64,000 bases of DNA. It comes from an uncultured Bacteroidia bacterium. Its GTDB lineage: Bacteria > Bacteroidota > Bacteroidia > Bacteroidales > UBA932. Below, piece after piece: positions 43,601-51,935 of this stretch. Numbering within the stretch: the first letter of the stretch is position 1; each line of letters opens with the position of its first letter. The stretch is taken from the NCBI GenBank assembly GCA_902798975.1, contig CADBYT010000007.1:1-64000 (forward strand), read 5' to 3'. A program made the translations under genes and the position numbers. Below the pieces are notes generated by a model. The model was given only the letters and a program-made list of their open reading frames with translations, was not told the origin of the DNA and did no database searches.

Positions 43601-45216
43601 GCCTGTCCGTCGCGGGGCTCCAGGTCCGCGAGGCCGCTGAGGTCGAGCCGCAGCAGGGGATCGCTGCTCTGGATGCGGCCTTCGGCCACGCCGTCGTTCA
43701 GCGAGCCTGTGACGCGTATGTCGTGGAAATCGTGCCCGAGGGCGCGGATGCGGTCGATGTGCAGGGAGTCGAGCCGGGCGTCCGGCAGGCCGGAGGAGCC
43801 CAGGACGGCGCGGAGACTGGTGCGGACGTTGGCGGCTCCCAGGAAGTCGACGCCGAGCATGTCGCCCAGGTCAAGTTCGCGGGTGACCAGGTTGAGGGCC
43901 AGGTCGATGGGGCGGACGGGATCGACGGCGTTGTTGACCTGCCCCGTCAGATTGAATTCTCCGATGGCGCTCTGCATCAGGACGTCCACGTCCAGGTTGT
44001 TGAAGGGGCCGGTGGCCTTGGCCTGGATGGTCATCGGGACGTTGTGCGCGATACTGCCCAGCTGGGGGGCCGGCTTGTCAGGGGAGAGGCCGCCCAGGAA
44101 GTTGGAGATCCCGGTTGTCGTGCCCGTCAGGTCGGTCAGTTTGGCGTCCAGCAGGGCGTTGCTCAGGTCGGGGAGTCCGCTGATGTGGGCATCCACGGTG
44201 GAGGCTACGCCGGAGCTTGTTTCCGTGAAAATGAGGCGGTCGACGAGCAGGTTGTTGACAAGGCCGCTCACATGGCCGCGCCGGGTTTCCAGAACGAGCG
44301 GGCTTCCGACAAAGGAACCGGTGAAATACGCCAGGGTCTGCAGCGCGATGGAGGAGCGCTGCAACTCGACCTCGATGCCGATCGTGTTGACGAAGTCGGA
44401 CATGTCCGAAAGTTCGTCGTAGTCCAGCGACAGGGAGCGCAGGCGCAGGTCGGACCAGGGGTCGCGCAGGTGGAGATCTTCGAAGAGGGCGCCGTCCACA
44501 AGTCCGAAATCGACGCTGGAAGAGAGATTATCGATGACGTAGCCGGAGCGCTCCCGGGCCGAAAGGCGGTCGATGAAGCCGGAGATCTTGGCGTCCGCCA
44601 TGCGGAAGTTGTTGATGACCAGGTCCAGCGTCAGGTCCAGGTTGTCGAAATTGATGCCGTAGCCCTTGTAGGTGCCCTTGTCCGGGAGGAAGCTGTTCAT
44701 CCGAAGTCGGAAGTCCTTGATGCGCAGCTTCTTGATATCGAATAGATTGTCCCGGCTCGGGGGCTGTCCGGTCGATTTGAGGTGGAAGATGCGGGAGAGG
44801 TTGTCCTTGTACTCCTGGCCCGGCTCCGTGACGAGGTGGAAGCCGCCGCCTTCGATGGTCACGCGTCCCATGTGGAGGCCTTCCTTGCGGAAGAGGCCGC
44901 CGAGGGAGAAGGTGGCCGTGATGATCTTGGCCTGGAAGACGGTGTCCGCGGGCCACCAACCGCGCTGGTATTCGTCCTCGAAATAGGGCATGCGGTCGAT
45001 CAGCTTGATGTTGCGGATCACGAGCACGCCGGAGGTCATGACCTTGAGTTCGTCGTACTGCACGCGGCCGTCCATGATGGCAGCCAGCTGATTGAGAGCC
45101 ACTTTGGACAGGCGGGTCTGGATCATCGGCGTCTGGATGGCCACGAAGAACGCCATTACCAGCACTGTCAAAAAGCCGACAATGCGCGCGATGATATATC
45201 CCGTTTTCCTGTACAT
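40645..45216 (-). CDS. tamB: TamB-family translocation/assembly protein
   Basis: A 1,523-residue envelope protein. An N-terminal membrane anchor (IIARIVGFLTVLVMAFFVAI) is followed by long beta-rich repeats and a C-terminal DUF490/TamB domain (about 1,100-1,500; segments such as YNINEGTYQFVLPGVLSKSF, DIMNTELDITATYGLRTSL and FVSLLLLGSFLPDE). Family knowledge: TamB-like proteins bridge the inner and outer membranes and move phospholipids or assist barrel assembly. It heads a five-gene operon, and its 3' end overlaps the RsmI-like gene by 44 bases. Full length for Bacteroidota. Confidence 0.93.
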   Translation of the reverse strand: MYRKTGYIIARIVGFLTVLVMAFFVAIQTPMIQTRLSKVALNQLAAIMDGRVQYDELKVMTSGVLVIRNIKLIDRMPYFEDEYQRGWWPADTVFQAKIITATFSLGGLFRKEGLHMGRVTIEGGGFHLVTEPGQEYKDNLSRIFHLKSTGQPPSRDNLFDIKKLRIKDFRLRMNSFLPDKGTYKGYGINFDNLDLTLDLVINNFRMADAKISGFIDRLSARERSGYVIDNLSSSVDFGLVDGALFEDLHLRDPWSDLRLRSLSLDYDELSDMSDFVNTIGIEVELQRSSIALQTLAYFTGSFVGSPLVLETRRGHVSGLVNNLLVDRLIFTETSSGVASTVDAHISGLPDLSNALLDAKLTDLTGTTTGISNFLGGLSPDKPAPQLGSIAHNVPMTIQAKATGPFNNLDVDVLMQSAIGEFNLTGQVNNAVDPVRPIDLALNLVTRELDLGDMLGVDFLGAANVRTSLRAVLGSSGLPDARLDSLHIDRIRALGHDFHDIRVTGSLNDGVAEGRIQSSDPLLRLDLSGLADLEPRDGQARYRIDGTISEANLAALGFDAGGKLSRVATGLHADVVRTGERFDGDVRISNLRLIDNDGTLPLGDILVDANTDGDWQDIKLTADFLDGHFRGDRPVTHFVRDLQGITLRRDLSALYTDEYVPDGCGNYQVDLNFHDTRPLLARFAPGAFIAENTGLVLNVTDEGLLDGQISSDRIAFDKNYLRNVELRLDNRHEALLASILSSELRAGNMAMLNPTVIAGADDNHLSLGVHYDNFSGTGGEATIELDGRLYRDEEDILCVKAHPVGSYIMTGDDTWAFAPADILLHGKEIHLDNFLISNGAQRLLVDGGISPDQNDTLSLTMDRFDLALIDTFMTEPIGIEGKMNGNASLYSGPDKAFGMEMDFRLDTLRLSGADAGSMVLTSQWQNEGKELGILLRDVIEGRDAFRVGGSYFVQEKRLDLTARFDKFPLAVATGFLPDIITEVGGGISGSISVTGPANDPVPYSQDLHIDDAFVHVGLTGVPYTVNGPIRVDEHGCYLDGLAIRDDDDGMMTVNGALRYEHLKDFNVDGRVDFNNLKVLDAPERLGQPFYGLLRATGTATARGPVSTLVVNATVTTSGDGNVHVPMSGALASSGNTQLLTFTQPVRELDPYEEMLAELHKKTKTPADVTVHARVTVLPGVRAFAEIDKEAGNVASANGQGTVNITLRPTRALFDLNGDYNINEGTYQFVLPGVLSKSFSVQRGSSVKFGGDIMNTELDITATYGLRTSLDPILATDNLSRRQVDCIINVGDRLRAPSLNLSIDVPDLDPTTRMAVESALSTTDKVQKQFVSLLLLGSFLPDENSGVFTQSNLLFSNVMEMMSGQINNVLQRLQIPVDVGFGYQEMRSGENLFDISLSTELFDNRVIVGGNFGNRRYSTGNTGGDFMGNLDLQVKLDPEGKFRFNVFSHSADEFTNYLDYSQRNGIGVSFQKEYPTFRDFVRNVFVPKRRRQALELLDAEKFTEQVVIHIENESGETLPDTNSAR

Positions 45217-45262
45217 AGTACTTGTAATCTACAAATATACGAATTTCTCCGCGCATTTTTGC

Positions 45263-45270
45263 TATCTTTG
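45263..45270 (+). promoter_or_regulatory. tsaD promoter -7 box
   Basis: TATCTTTG, 19 bases before the tsaD ATG, in the 73-base divergent spacer between tamB and tsaD. It matches TAnnTTTG and excludes a start further upstream. Confidence 0.65.
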
Positions 45271-45289
45271 CCGGGTAATTCAATATCAG

Positions 45290-46312
45290 ATGGCAGACAT
45301 TATTCTCGGCATAGAATCTTCCTGCGACGACACCTCGGCGGCCGTCATCCGCGACGGGTGGCTCCTGTCCAACGTGATCGCCAGCCAGGACGTGCACCGG
45401 GCCTTCGGCGGCGTGGTGCCGGAACTGGCCTCCCGCGCCCATGAGCAGAACATCGTGCCCGTGGTCAGCGAGGCCCTCGCGCGTGCCGGGGTGAAGGCGT
45501 CCGAGCTGACGGCAATCGCCTTCACGCGCGGCCCGGGCCTGCTCGGTTCGCTGCTGGTCGGGACCTCTTTCGCCAAGGCCATGGGCCTGGCGCTGGACAT
45601 TCCCATCGTGATGGTGAACCACCTGCAGGGCCACCTGCTGGCCGATTTCATCCGCCAGCCGGACAAGCCCGTCCGGGAGCCGTCGTTCCCGTATCTCTGC
45701 CTGCTGGTCAGCGGCGGCAATTCGCAGATCGTCCGCGTGGACGATCCGCTGCATTTCGAGATCCTGGGCCAGACCATCGACGACGCGGTGGGGGAGGCCT
45801 TCGACAAATGTTCCAAGATGCTGGGCCTGGGCTATCCCGGCGGCCCGGTCATCGACCGCCTGGCGAAGGAGGGCGATCCGATGCGCTTCAAGTTCGCCAA
45901 GCCGCACATCGAGGGGCTGGATTACAGCTTCAGCGGCATCAAGACCTCGCTGCTCTATTTCGTCCGCGACGAGATGGCGAAGGATCCGGACTTCCTGGAA
46001 AAGAACAAGGAGGACCTCTGCGCCTCGTTCCAGAAGACCCTGATAGACATCCTGCTGGACAAACTGATCAAGGCCGCGAAGCAGACCGGAATCAAGGAGG
46101 TGACGATAGGCGGCGGCGTGTCCGCCAACAGCGGGCTGCGCGCCCGCATCGAGGCCGAAGGCCGCAAGCGCGGCTGGAATACCTACCTTCCGGAATTCAA
46201 GTTTACGACCGACAACGCGGCGATGATCGCCATCGCCGGATACTATCATTACCTGGCCGGGGAGCGCACGCCGCTGGATGTGGCTCCGGTGTCCAGAATG
46301 TCCGATTTCTAA
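45290..46312 (+). CDS. tsaD: tRNA t6A37 threonylcarbamoyltransferase subunit TsaD
   Basis: A 340-residue ASKHA-fold protein. ILGIESSCDDTSAAVI, SRAHEQNIVPVVSEAL (metal His residues) and GPGLLGSLLVGTSFAK are TsaD signatures, followed by MVNHLQGHLLA, LLVSGGNSQIV and the C-terminal TDNAAMIAIAG. It transfers threonylcarbamoyl to A37 of tRNAs together with TsaB/TsaC/TsaE. The start ATG at 45,290 follows a TATCTTTG box. It is first in a three-gene plus-strand operon. Confidence 0.97.
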   Translation: MADIILGIESSCDDTSAAVIRDGWLLSNVIASQDVHRAFGGVVPELASRAHEQNIVPVVSEALARAGVKASELTAIAFTRGPGLLGSLLVGTSFAKAMGLALDIPIVMVNHLQGHLLADFIRQPDKPVREPSFPYLCLLVSGGNSQIVRVDDPLHFEILGQTIDDAVGEAFDKCSKMLGLGYPGGPVIDRLAKEGDPMRFKFAKPHIEGLDYSFSGIKTSLLYFVRDEMAKDPDFLEKNKEDLCASFQKTLIDILLDKLIKAAKQTGIKEVTIGGGVSANSGLRARIEAEGRKRGWNTYLPEFKFTTDNAAMIAIAGYYHYLAGERTPLDVAPVSRMSDF

Positions 46313-46318
46313 TTGATT

Positions 46319-47881
46319 ATGAAGGAGTTCGAGATCGTTTGTCCGCTTACGCGCGAGCCGCGTCTCAAGGAAATCGAGGCGAAGGCCGGCGGCTGGAAAT
46401 GGGTGCTGAAGAAGCGCTCCATCGATGCGCGCAAGGAACCGGTCTGGCGCTATCAGTACGAGGCGTACGGGCCGGAGGAGAGCTATGTCCCTTACGAGCT
46501 CCCGGACTATCTCGACGTGCACGACGCGGAGCCGGTCATCATCGTCGGCGTCGGTCCTGCCGGGATGTTTGCGGCGCTCAAGCTTCTGACGCTCGGCCTG
46601 AAGCCCGTCATCCTGGAGCGGGGCAAGAATGTGCACGATCGCAAGTTCGACATGGCGAAGCTCTCGCGCGACGGCATCGTGGATCCGGACTCCAATTATT
46701 GCTACGGCGAAGGCGGCGCGGGCGCATTTTCCGACGGAAAACTCTATACGCGCTCCTCGAAGCGCGGCGATCTCCGCGAGGTGCTGCACCAGCTGGTGAA
46801 GTTCGGCGCCTCGAAGGATATCCTCATCGACGCGCATCCGCACATCGGTTCCGACAAGCTTCCCGTCGTCGTCGAAAACATCCGCAATTTCATCATCGGG
46901 CACGGTGGGGAATACCACTTCGGTGCGAAAGTCATCAGCATCGCCCCTTCGTCGCTTCCCGGCAGCCAGCCTCGTCAGACGTCCGCTCCGCTTGCGATGC
47001 TTGTAAGGACGGCGGACGGGAAGGAATACAGGGCCCGGAAGGTGATCCTGGCGACGGGCCATTCGGCGCGCGATGTTTACGAAATGCTGCAGGCGTCGGG
47101 CGGTGCGCTGGAAGCGAAAGGATTTGCGATGGGCGTGCGTGTGGAGCATCCGCAGGAGAAGATCAACTGGTGCCAGTACCACGGACAGTGGAAACCGGGC
47201 GTGCCGGCGGCGGAGTATTCCTTTGTCGAGCAGGTCGACGGGCGCGGCGTATTCTCCTTCTGCATGTGCCCCGGCGGCATCCTGGTGCCCTCTTCGACGG
47301 AGGAGCGGACGGTCGTGCTGAACGGCATGTCGAACTCCGGCCGCAGCGGCAAATTCGCCAACGCCGGCGTCGTCGTCCAGATCGAACCGGAAGACGTGCC
47401 CGGCGAGGGCCCTTTCAAGCTGATGGATTTCCAGCACGCGGTCGAGCGGCGGATGTACGACGCCGCGCAGTCGCTGGGTGCATCGAACCCGATGGCCGCC
47501 CCGGCGCAGCGCATGGAGGATTTCTGCCTCGGAAAGGTCTCCAAGACCATGCCGCCGACCAGCTACCATCCCGGCGTGGTGAGCGCCCCGCTGCACGAAC
47601 TGCTGCCGCCCATCGTGGCGCAGCGCCTCCAGAAAGCATTCCCGCGCGTGAAGATGCGCAACTACTATACGAACGCCGCGCTCCTGCTCGGCGTCGAATC
47701 CCGCACCTCCTCGCCGGTCCGCATTCCGCGGGACGCGGAGACGCTCGAATACGTTTCGCTGCCGGGCATTTTCCCCTGCGGGGAAGGCGCCGGCTACGCG
47801 GGCGGCATCGTTTCCAGCGCGCTGGACGGCATCAACGTGGCCGAGGCTGTAGCCCGGTCGTTTAAAACGGAACAGGTATGA
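46319..47881 (+). CDS. FAD-dependent dehydrogenase, COG2509 type
   Basis: A 520-residue flavoprotein. The dinucleotide-binding motif is VIIVGVGPAGMFAALKLLTL, and GEGGAGAFSDGKLYTR, ILATGHSARDVYEML and the C-terminal GEGAGYAGGIVSSALDG match the uncharacterised COG2509 family often annotated as NAD(P)/FAD-dependent oxidoreductase. The N-terminal 80 residues carry the family's small alpha/beta extension. The substrate is unknown. The ATG at 46,319 is preferred to the in-frame TTG at 46,313. It overlaps the next gene by four bases. Confidence 0.88.
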   Translation: MKEFEIVCPLTREPRLKEIEAKAGGWKWVLKKRSIDARKEPVWRYQYEAYGPEESYVPYELPDYLDVHDAEPVIIVGVGPAGMFAALKLLTLGLKPVILERGKNVHDRKFDMAKLSRDGIVDPDSNYCYGEGGAGAFSDGKLYTRSSKRGDLREVLHQLVKFGASKDILIDAHPHIGSDKLPVVVENIRNFIIGHGGEYHFGAKVISIAPSSLPGSQPRQTSAPLAMLVRTADGKEYRARKVILATGHSARDVYEMLQASGGALEAKGFAMGVRVEHPQEKINWCQYHGQWKPGVPAAEYSFVEQVDGRGVFSFCMCPGGILVPSSTEERTVVLNGMSNSGRSGKFANAGVVVQIEPEDVPGEGPFKLMDFQHAVERRMYDAAQSLGASNPMAAPAQRMEDFCLGKVSKTMPPTSYHPGVVSAPLHELLPPIVAQRLQKAFPRVKMRNYYTNAALLLGVESRTSSPVRIPRDAETLEYVSLPGIFPCGEGAGYAGGIVSSALDGINVAEAVARSFKTEQV

Positions 47882-48459
47882 AAAAGGTCGCTTGTGTCGG
47901 AGACAGCATTACCTGGGGATTCACCATCCTGAACCCCAAAAAGCACGGCTATCCCGCTGTGCTGCAGCACCTCCTGGGAGAGGAATACGAAGTGCGCAAT
48001 TTCGGTTACAACGACGCGGCGGTGCGCTTCGACGCGGACACGCCCTATGTCAAAAAGCGCGTGTACCGCGACAGTCTGGACTGGAACCCCGACACCGTCA
48101 TCCTGATGCTCGGCACCAACGACACCAAACCCTGGAACTGGAATGCGGAGATCTTCCAGCGCGACTACGGGCGCCTGGTGGATTCCTATCTCGCGCTCCC
48201 TTCGCATCCGCGGGTCGTGCTCGTGGCGCCCATCCGCATCTTCCGCGTCTTCAACGTTCCCAGCCTTATTCTCAATCCGGATGTCCTGGAAGAGGAAATC
48301 CGCCCGGCGATCCGCAAGATAGCAGTACAGAAGGGCTTGGAACTGATCGACCTGCAGCCACTTTTCGGCAACGCCCATTTTTGCCGTGACGGCATTCATC
48401 CCCAGCGCCGCGGCGCCCGAATGCTTGCTGAAACGATTTATTCCCAGATACTTAGATAA
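47878..48459 (+). CDS. SGNH/GDSL-family hydrolase
   Basis: A 193-residue hydrolase with the SGNH blocks in order: GDSITWGF (Ser nucleophile), an Asn block in RNFGYNDAA, LMLGTNDTKPW (Gly and Asn of the oxyanion hole) and DGIHPQRRG (Asp-His dyad). No signal peptide, so cytosolic. Substrates in this family range from acetylated sugars to lipids; none can be assigned. Its ATG overlaps the end of the FAD gene by four bases. Confidence 0.88.
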   Translation: MKKVACVGDSITWGFTILNPKKHGYPAVLQHLLGEEYEVRNFGYNDAAVRFDADTPYVKKRVYRDSLDWNPDTVILMLGTNDTKPWNWNAEIFQRDYGRLVDSYLALPSHPRVVLVAPIRIFRVFNVPSLILNPDVLEEEIRPAIRKIAVQKGLELIDLQPLFGNAHFCRDGIHPQRRGARMLAETIYSQILR

Positions 48460-49728
48460 TTAGATGACGCCGCTGCCGAGCATTTCGCCGTCGGGTGCAT
48501 ACCAGACCGCGAACTGACCGGGCGTAATGCTGCGCTGCGGCTCGTCGAAGCGGATGAAGAGGCCATTCTCGCGCATCAGCAGGGTGGCATCCTGGAGCGG
48601 CTGGCGGTAGCGGATGCGCACGCGGTAGCGCCGGTTTTCGCCAATCTGCATGGCTTCGGACGGGCGGATCCAGTGGATCTCGTCCGGGGCGATGCGCAAG
48701 CACCCGCGCAGCAGGCCGGGGGGGGTTTCTCCTTCGCCCACATAAATGATATTCCGCTCAATGTCGGTTGCAAGCACGAAGACCGGGCTGGCGTGGCCGC
48801 CGATGCCCAGGCCCTTGCGTTGGCCGATGGTGTAGAACTGCGCGCCCTCGTGGCGGCCGATGCGCTTTGCCCAGGGATTCACCTTGTCGCGCGTCTTCTT
48901 GACATGCTTCTTACCGGAGCGGTAGGTCTCCGTCTCGAAACGGATATCGCTATAATCCAACGGTGTAGATAACTCCAGCAATTCGCTGTCCGTCAGTTCG
49001 ATGCCCTTGGCGAGCAACTCCCGGTCGCGGGCATGTTTCGCGCTGTCCGCGTAGTACGCGTCGAACACCTCGACCACGTCGCCTTCGACGCTCTTCAGCT
49101 TCTGCTGGAGGAAGACCGGCAGGTCCACCTTGCCCACGAAACAGATGCCCTGCGAATCCTTTTTGTCGGCGGAGGGCAGGTCCGCTTCCTTCGCGAGGCG
49201 CCGCACTTCCGGCTTGAGCAGATTCCCGATGGGGAACATCGCCTTGCTGAGCTGCTCCTGGTTGAGCTGGCAGAGGAAATAGCTCTGGTCCTTGTTGGGG
49301 TCGCTGCCTTCGAGGATGCGGCAGCTTCCGTCGGGGAGGGTCTCCTTGCGGCAATAGTGGCCCGTGGCCACGCAGTCCGCTCCCAGGTGCTGCGCCGCCT
49401 GCAGGAAGGCATCGAACTTGATCTCGCGGTTGCAGAGGACGTCCGGGTTGGGGGTGCGTCCGTGGGCGTATTCGTCGAAGAGATAGTCTACGACGCGCTG
49501 CCGATACTCCTTGCTCAAGTCAATGAAATAGAAGGGGATACCAATCTTACGGGCGACCATCTCCGCCACGAATTTGTCTTCTTCCCATTCGCAGTCGCCG
49601 TGGAGCGTGCCTTCGGTGTCATGCCAGTTCTGCATGAACATGGCGAACACGTCGTAGCCCTGCTGCTTGAGCAACAGGGCGGCCACGCTGGAGTCCACGC
49701 CTCCGGAAAGACCGACGCAAATCTTCAT
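48460..49728 (-). CDS. mnmA: tRNA-specific 2-thiouridylase MnmA
   Basis: A 422-residue PP-loop thiouridylase. The start KICVGLSGGVDSSVAALLLK is the PP-loop. Catalytic cysteines lie in PDVLCNREIKF and KKDSQGICFVGKVD, and IGQRKGLGIGGH marks the C-terminal barrel. It makes s2U34 in tRNA-Lys, -Glu and -Gln. It is longer than the usual 360 residues because of an insert of about 50 residues (DAYYADSAKHARDRELLAKG and onward) after the second Cys region, as seen in some Bacteroidota. Convergent with the SGNH gene. Confidence 0.95.
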   Translation of the reverse strand: MKICVGLSGGVDSSVAALLLKQQGYDVFAMFMQNWHDTEGTLHGDCEWEEDKFVAEMVARKIGIPFYFIDLSKEYRQRVVDYLFDEYAHGRTPNPDVLCNREIKFDAFLQAAQHLGADCVATGHYCRKETLPDGSCRILEGSDPNKDQSYFLCQLNQEQLSKAMFPIGNLLKPEVRRLAKEADLPSADKKDSQGICFVGKVDLPVFLQQKLKSVEGDVVEVFDAYYADSAKHARDRELLAKGIELTDSELLELSTPLDYSDIRFETETYRSGKKHVKKTRDKVNPWAKRIGRHEGAQFYTIGQRKGLGIGGHASPVFVLATDIERNIIYVGEGETPPGLLRGCLRIAPDEIHWIRPSEAMQIGENRRYRVRIRYRQPLQDATLLMRENGLFIRFDEPQRSITPGQFAVWYAPDGEMLGSGVI

Positions 49729-49736
49729 TTCGGGGG

Positions 49737-49773
49737 CAAAAATACCGAAATTTCAAGATAATTACTAACTTTG
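49737..49773. promoter_or_regulatory. Divergent -7 boxes for mnmA and cdd
   Basis: On the minus strand TATTTTTG (49,744-49,737) lies eight bases before the mnmA start. On the plus strand TAACTTTG (49,766-49,773) lies 22 bases before the cdd start at 49,796. Both fit TAnnTTTG. Confidence 0.55.
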
Positions 49774-49795
49774 AGTGATTAAACCACACGGGCTT

Positions 49796-50269
49796 ATGAC
49801 CAATCGGGAGATTCACATTACGTACGAAGAATACGCATCCATCGAAGAGCTGAACGCGGAGGACCGCGAACTGGCCGTGGAGGCCATCAAGGCCATGCAG
49901 GGCGTCTATGCGCCGTATTCCAATTTCCATGTGGGTGCGGCGGTGCGGATGTCCGACGGGTCGATCGTGCATGGCGCCAATCAGGAGAACGCCGCTTTCC
50001 CGTCCGGGCTCTGCGCCGAGCGGACGGCGATGTTCGCCGCCGGCGCGCTCTATCCCGACAAGGATATGGTCAGCATTGCGCTGGCAGGCGGCGCGTTCGG
50101 GCGTCTGGGCAAGGAACCGGCGACGCCCTGCGGGGCCTGCCGCCAGGTGATGGCGCAGTATCAGGCCAAGTCCGGCAAGCCGATGTCGGTCATCATGATC
50201 TCGGCGGACAAGATTTGGAAATTCGAGAAAGTGGATGATATTCTTCCGCTCATTTTCAACAGCATTTGA
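49796..50269 (+). CDS. cdd: Cytidine deaminase
   Basis: A 157-residue homotetrameric-type cytidine deaminase. APYSNFHVGAAV, then ANQENAAFPSGLCAERTAMF with the zinc Cys and catalytic Glu, and TPCGACRQVMAQ with two more zinc Cys. It deaminates cytidine or deoxycytidine to uridine in pyrimidine salvage. The ATG at 49,796 (MTNREIH) is chosen because the longer frame overlaps the TAACTTTG promoter box. Confidence 0.93.
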   Translation: MTNREIHITYEEYASIEELNAEDRELAVEAIKAMQGVYAPYSNFHVGAAVRMSDGSIVHGANQENAAFPSGLCAERTAMFAAGALYPDKDMVSIALAGGAFGRLGKEPATPCGACRQVMAQYQAKSGKPMSVIMISADKIWKFEKVDDILPLIFNSI

Positions 50270-50289
50270 TTTTTTACTATATTTGCATC

Positions 50290-50386
50290 GGGAAAGTCGT
50301 ACACGACCAGCTCCCTCTGAATTCCCCCAGGACCGGAAGGTAGCAAGGGTAGGAGGTCGTAGCGGTGCGATGTGCTAAGCTTTCCC
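50290..50386 (+). ncRNA. ffs: Signal recognition particle RNA, small bacterial type (4.5S)
   Basis: The conserved SRP core is present: CCAGGACCGGAAGGTAGCAA carries the GGAA tetraloop and the symmetric internal loop that bind Ffh. The ends GGGAAAG (50,290-50,296) and CTTTCCC (50,380-50,386) pair, and a T-run (50,387-50,392) terminates. A TATATTTG -7 box lies at 50,278-50,285, directly upstream. About 97 nt, normal for the short form. Confidence 0.93.
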
Positions 50387-50405
50387 TTTTTTGTTTTCTT
50401 TCGGA

Positions 50406-51935
50406 ATGAAATCGGAGATTGTCATCATTGGCGGGGGAGCGTCCGGCCTGATGGCGGCCTATCACGCCGCCCGGACTCTCGTGGATGCCGGTCAGGCGGC
50501 GCAGGTCACGGTGCTGGAGAAGATGCCGCGGCCGGCCCGCAAGGTGATGATCACCGGCAAGGGACGTTGCAATTTCACGAATGTGAAGGACTGGAACGCC
50601 TTCTCCGGGCACGTTCGCTCGAAGGCGAATTTCGTCAAGTCCGCTTTCTATAATCTGCCGTCGCAGGCTGTCGTGGACTGGTTTGAGTCGTTTGGCATGC
50701 CGACCGTCGTCGAGCGCGGCGACCGCGCCTTCCCGGCCTCCTACCACGCTTCCGACGTCGTCGATACGCTCGTCAACGCCTGCCTCTCGCTCGGCGTCAA
50801 ACTCGAAACCGACGCCGAAGTCGCCAGCATTTACTCTCTGCCGGAACCTCCCGGAACGGAGGAGGCAGTCTCCTCTGAAAACCGTAGCCACCCTCGGCTT
50901 CGTAAGAGGGAGGGGCCCGCTGACGAAGTCAGTGGGAGGGGTCCGGCGCAGCCGGACGTTTTCAGAGGGGAGCTGCCTCGAAGTGAAGGAGGGTTCCGGG
51001 TAGAACTGACTGACGGACGGGAGTGGAAGTGCCAGAAGGTGATTGTGGCGACGGGCGGCCTGAGCTATCCGACGACGGGCTCGACCGGTGACGGACTGCG
51101 CTGGGCGGCGGAGCTGGGACACCATATCGTGCCGACGTTCCCGTCCCTGACGGCGCTCGTCCCGAGAGGATACAAATTGCAGGAAGACAAAGACTTGCAT
51201 ATCGACCGCAGCACGCCGCTCAGCGAGCTGGGACAGGCGCTCTGCGGGGTGCAGCTCAAGAATATCCAGCTGTCGCTGCTGATCGAAGGGACGGAGGCGG
51301 ACAGCGAGTTCGGAGACGTCGATTTCACCGACGGCGGACTCGAAGGGCCGGTGGGCTTCCAACTCAGCCGCAAGGCCGTCAAGGCGCTCGTCAACGGCTC
51401 CCGCGTCAGCCTGCTGCTCGACCTCAAGCCGGGCGTGGACCTGACGGAACTAACGGTGCGCGTCAAGGCGCTGTGGGAGGAGATCAACAAGGATCCGCGT
51501 TCGCGCGGAGTGCGCGAAAAGGAACGCTGCCGCATCCTGCTGGGCAAGCTGATGCCGCGCGAGCTCATTCCCGGCTTCATGGCCACGCATCCAGAGATCA
51601 TCACAGTGGAGCGGCGGGGGAGAGCCGACACCAAGGTGTGGGTGAACCTGGTCAGCATTGCCAAAGCGCTGAAAGCCTGGCAATTCGACATTGCCGGCTA
51701 CGTCGGTTACGAGCGTGCGGTCGTCACCGCCGGCGGCGTGTCGACGGACGACTTCGTCGCCAAGACAATGGAGTCGCGCATCGTCCCCGGCCTCTACCTC
51801 TGCGGCGAAGTGCTCGACATCGACGCCGACACGGGCGGCTACAACCTCCAGCTCGCCTTCGCCACCGGCGCCCTCGCCGGCCGCAGCGCTGCCAAATCGC
51901 TAACAAACAGGAATTATGCTGAAGAGATTAAGTGA
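50406..51935 (+). CDS. BaiN/HI0933-type NAD(P)/FAD oxidoreductase with in-frame inserted element
   Basis: A 509-residue flavoprotein. EIVIIGGGASGLMAAYHAAR is the FAD-binding motif, KVMITGKGRCNFTN is the family hallmark, IVATGGLSYPTTGSTGDG the second conserved segment and YLCGEVLDIDADTGGYNLQ the C-terminal one. This is the HI0933/YhiN/BaiN family of unknown or bile-acid-related reductases. Between about residues 153 and 195 the sequence is low-complexity Pro/Arg/Glu-rich and encoded by an inverted-repeat element (50,862-50,979) that relatives would not be expected to have. The frame is kept, so the protein may still fold around a surface loop. It starts 20 bases after the SRP RNA. Confidence 0.88.
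   Translation: MKSEIVIIGGGASGLMAAYHAARTLVDAGQAAQVTVLEKMPRPARKVMITGKGRCNFTNVKDWNAFSGHVRSKANFVKSAFYNLPSQAVVDWFESFGMPTVVERGDRAFPASYHASDVVDTLVNACLSLGVKLETDAEVASIYSLPEPPGTEEAVSSENRSHPRLRKREGPADEVSGRGPAQPDVFRGELPRSEGGFRVELTDGREWKCQKVIVATGGLSYPTTGSTGDGLRWAAELGHHIVPTFPSLTALVPRGYKLQEDKDLHIDRSTPLSELGQALCGVQLKNIQLSLLIEGTEADSEFGDVDFTDGGLEGPVGFQLSRKAVKALVNGSRVSLLLDLKPGVDLTELTVRVKALWEEINKDPRSRGVREKERCRILLGKLMPRELIPGFMATHPEIITVERRGRADTKVWVNLVSIAKALKAWQFDIAGYVGYERAVVTAGGVSTDDFVAKTMESRIVPGLYLCGEVLDIDADTGGYNLQLAFATGALAGRSAAKSLTNRNYAEEIK
50862..50979 (+). mobile_element. MITE-like inverted-repeat element within a coding sequence
   Basis: 118 bases bounded by imperfect inverted arms 50,862-50,882 and 50,958-50,979 (GAGGCAG and CTCTGAAAAC matching in complement). 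Inside are smaller hairpins: CCCTC/GAGGG, and GTCCGGC-GCA-GCCGGAC (50,941-50,957). No transposase. Being translated in frame is unusual. The exact ends and any target duplication are unclear. Confidence 0.6.

Noticed and set aside
41707-44745. A 1,012-codon plus-strand open frame opposite tamB
   Set aside because: The Val/Gly/Asp/Glu/His-rich composition is typical of the complement of GC-rich genes; tamB on the other strand has a membrane anchor and family motifs.
44528-47596. A 1,022-codon minus frame across tamB, tsaD and the FAD gene
   Set aside because: It crosses three well-supported genes and a divergent promoter region; no recognisable domain.
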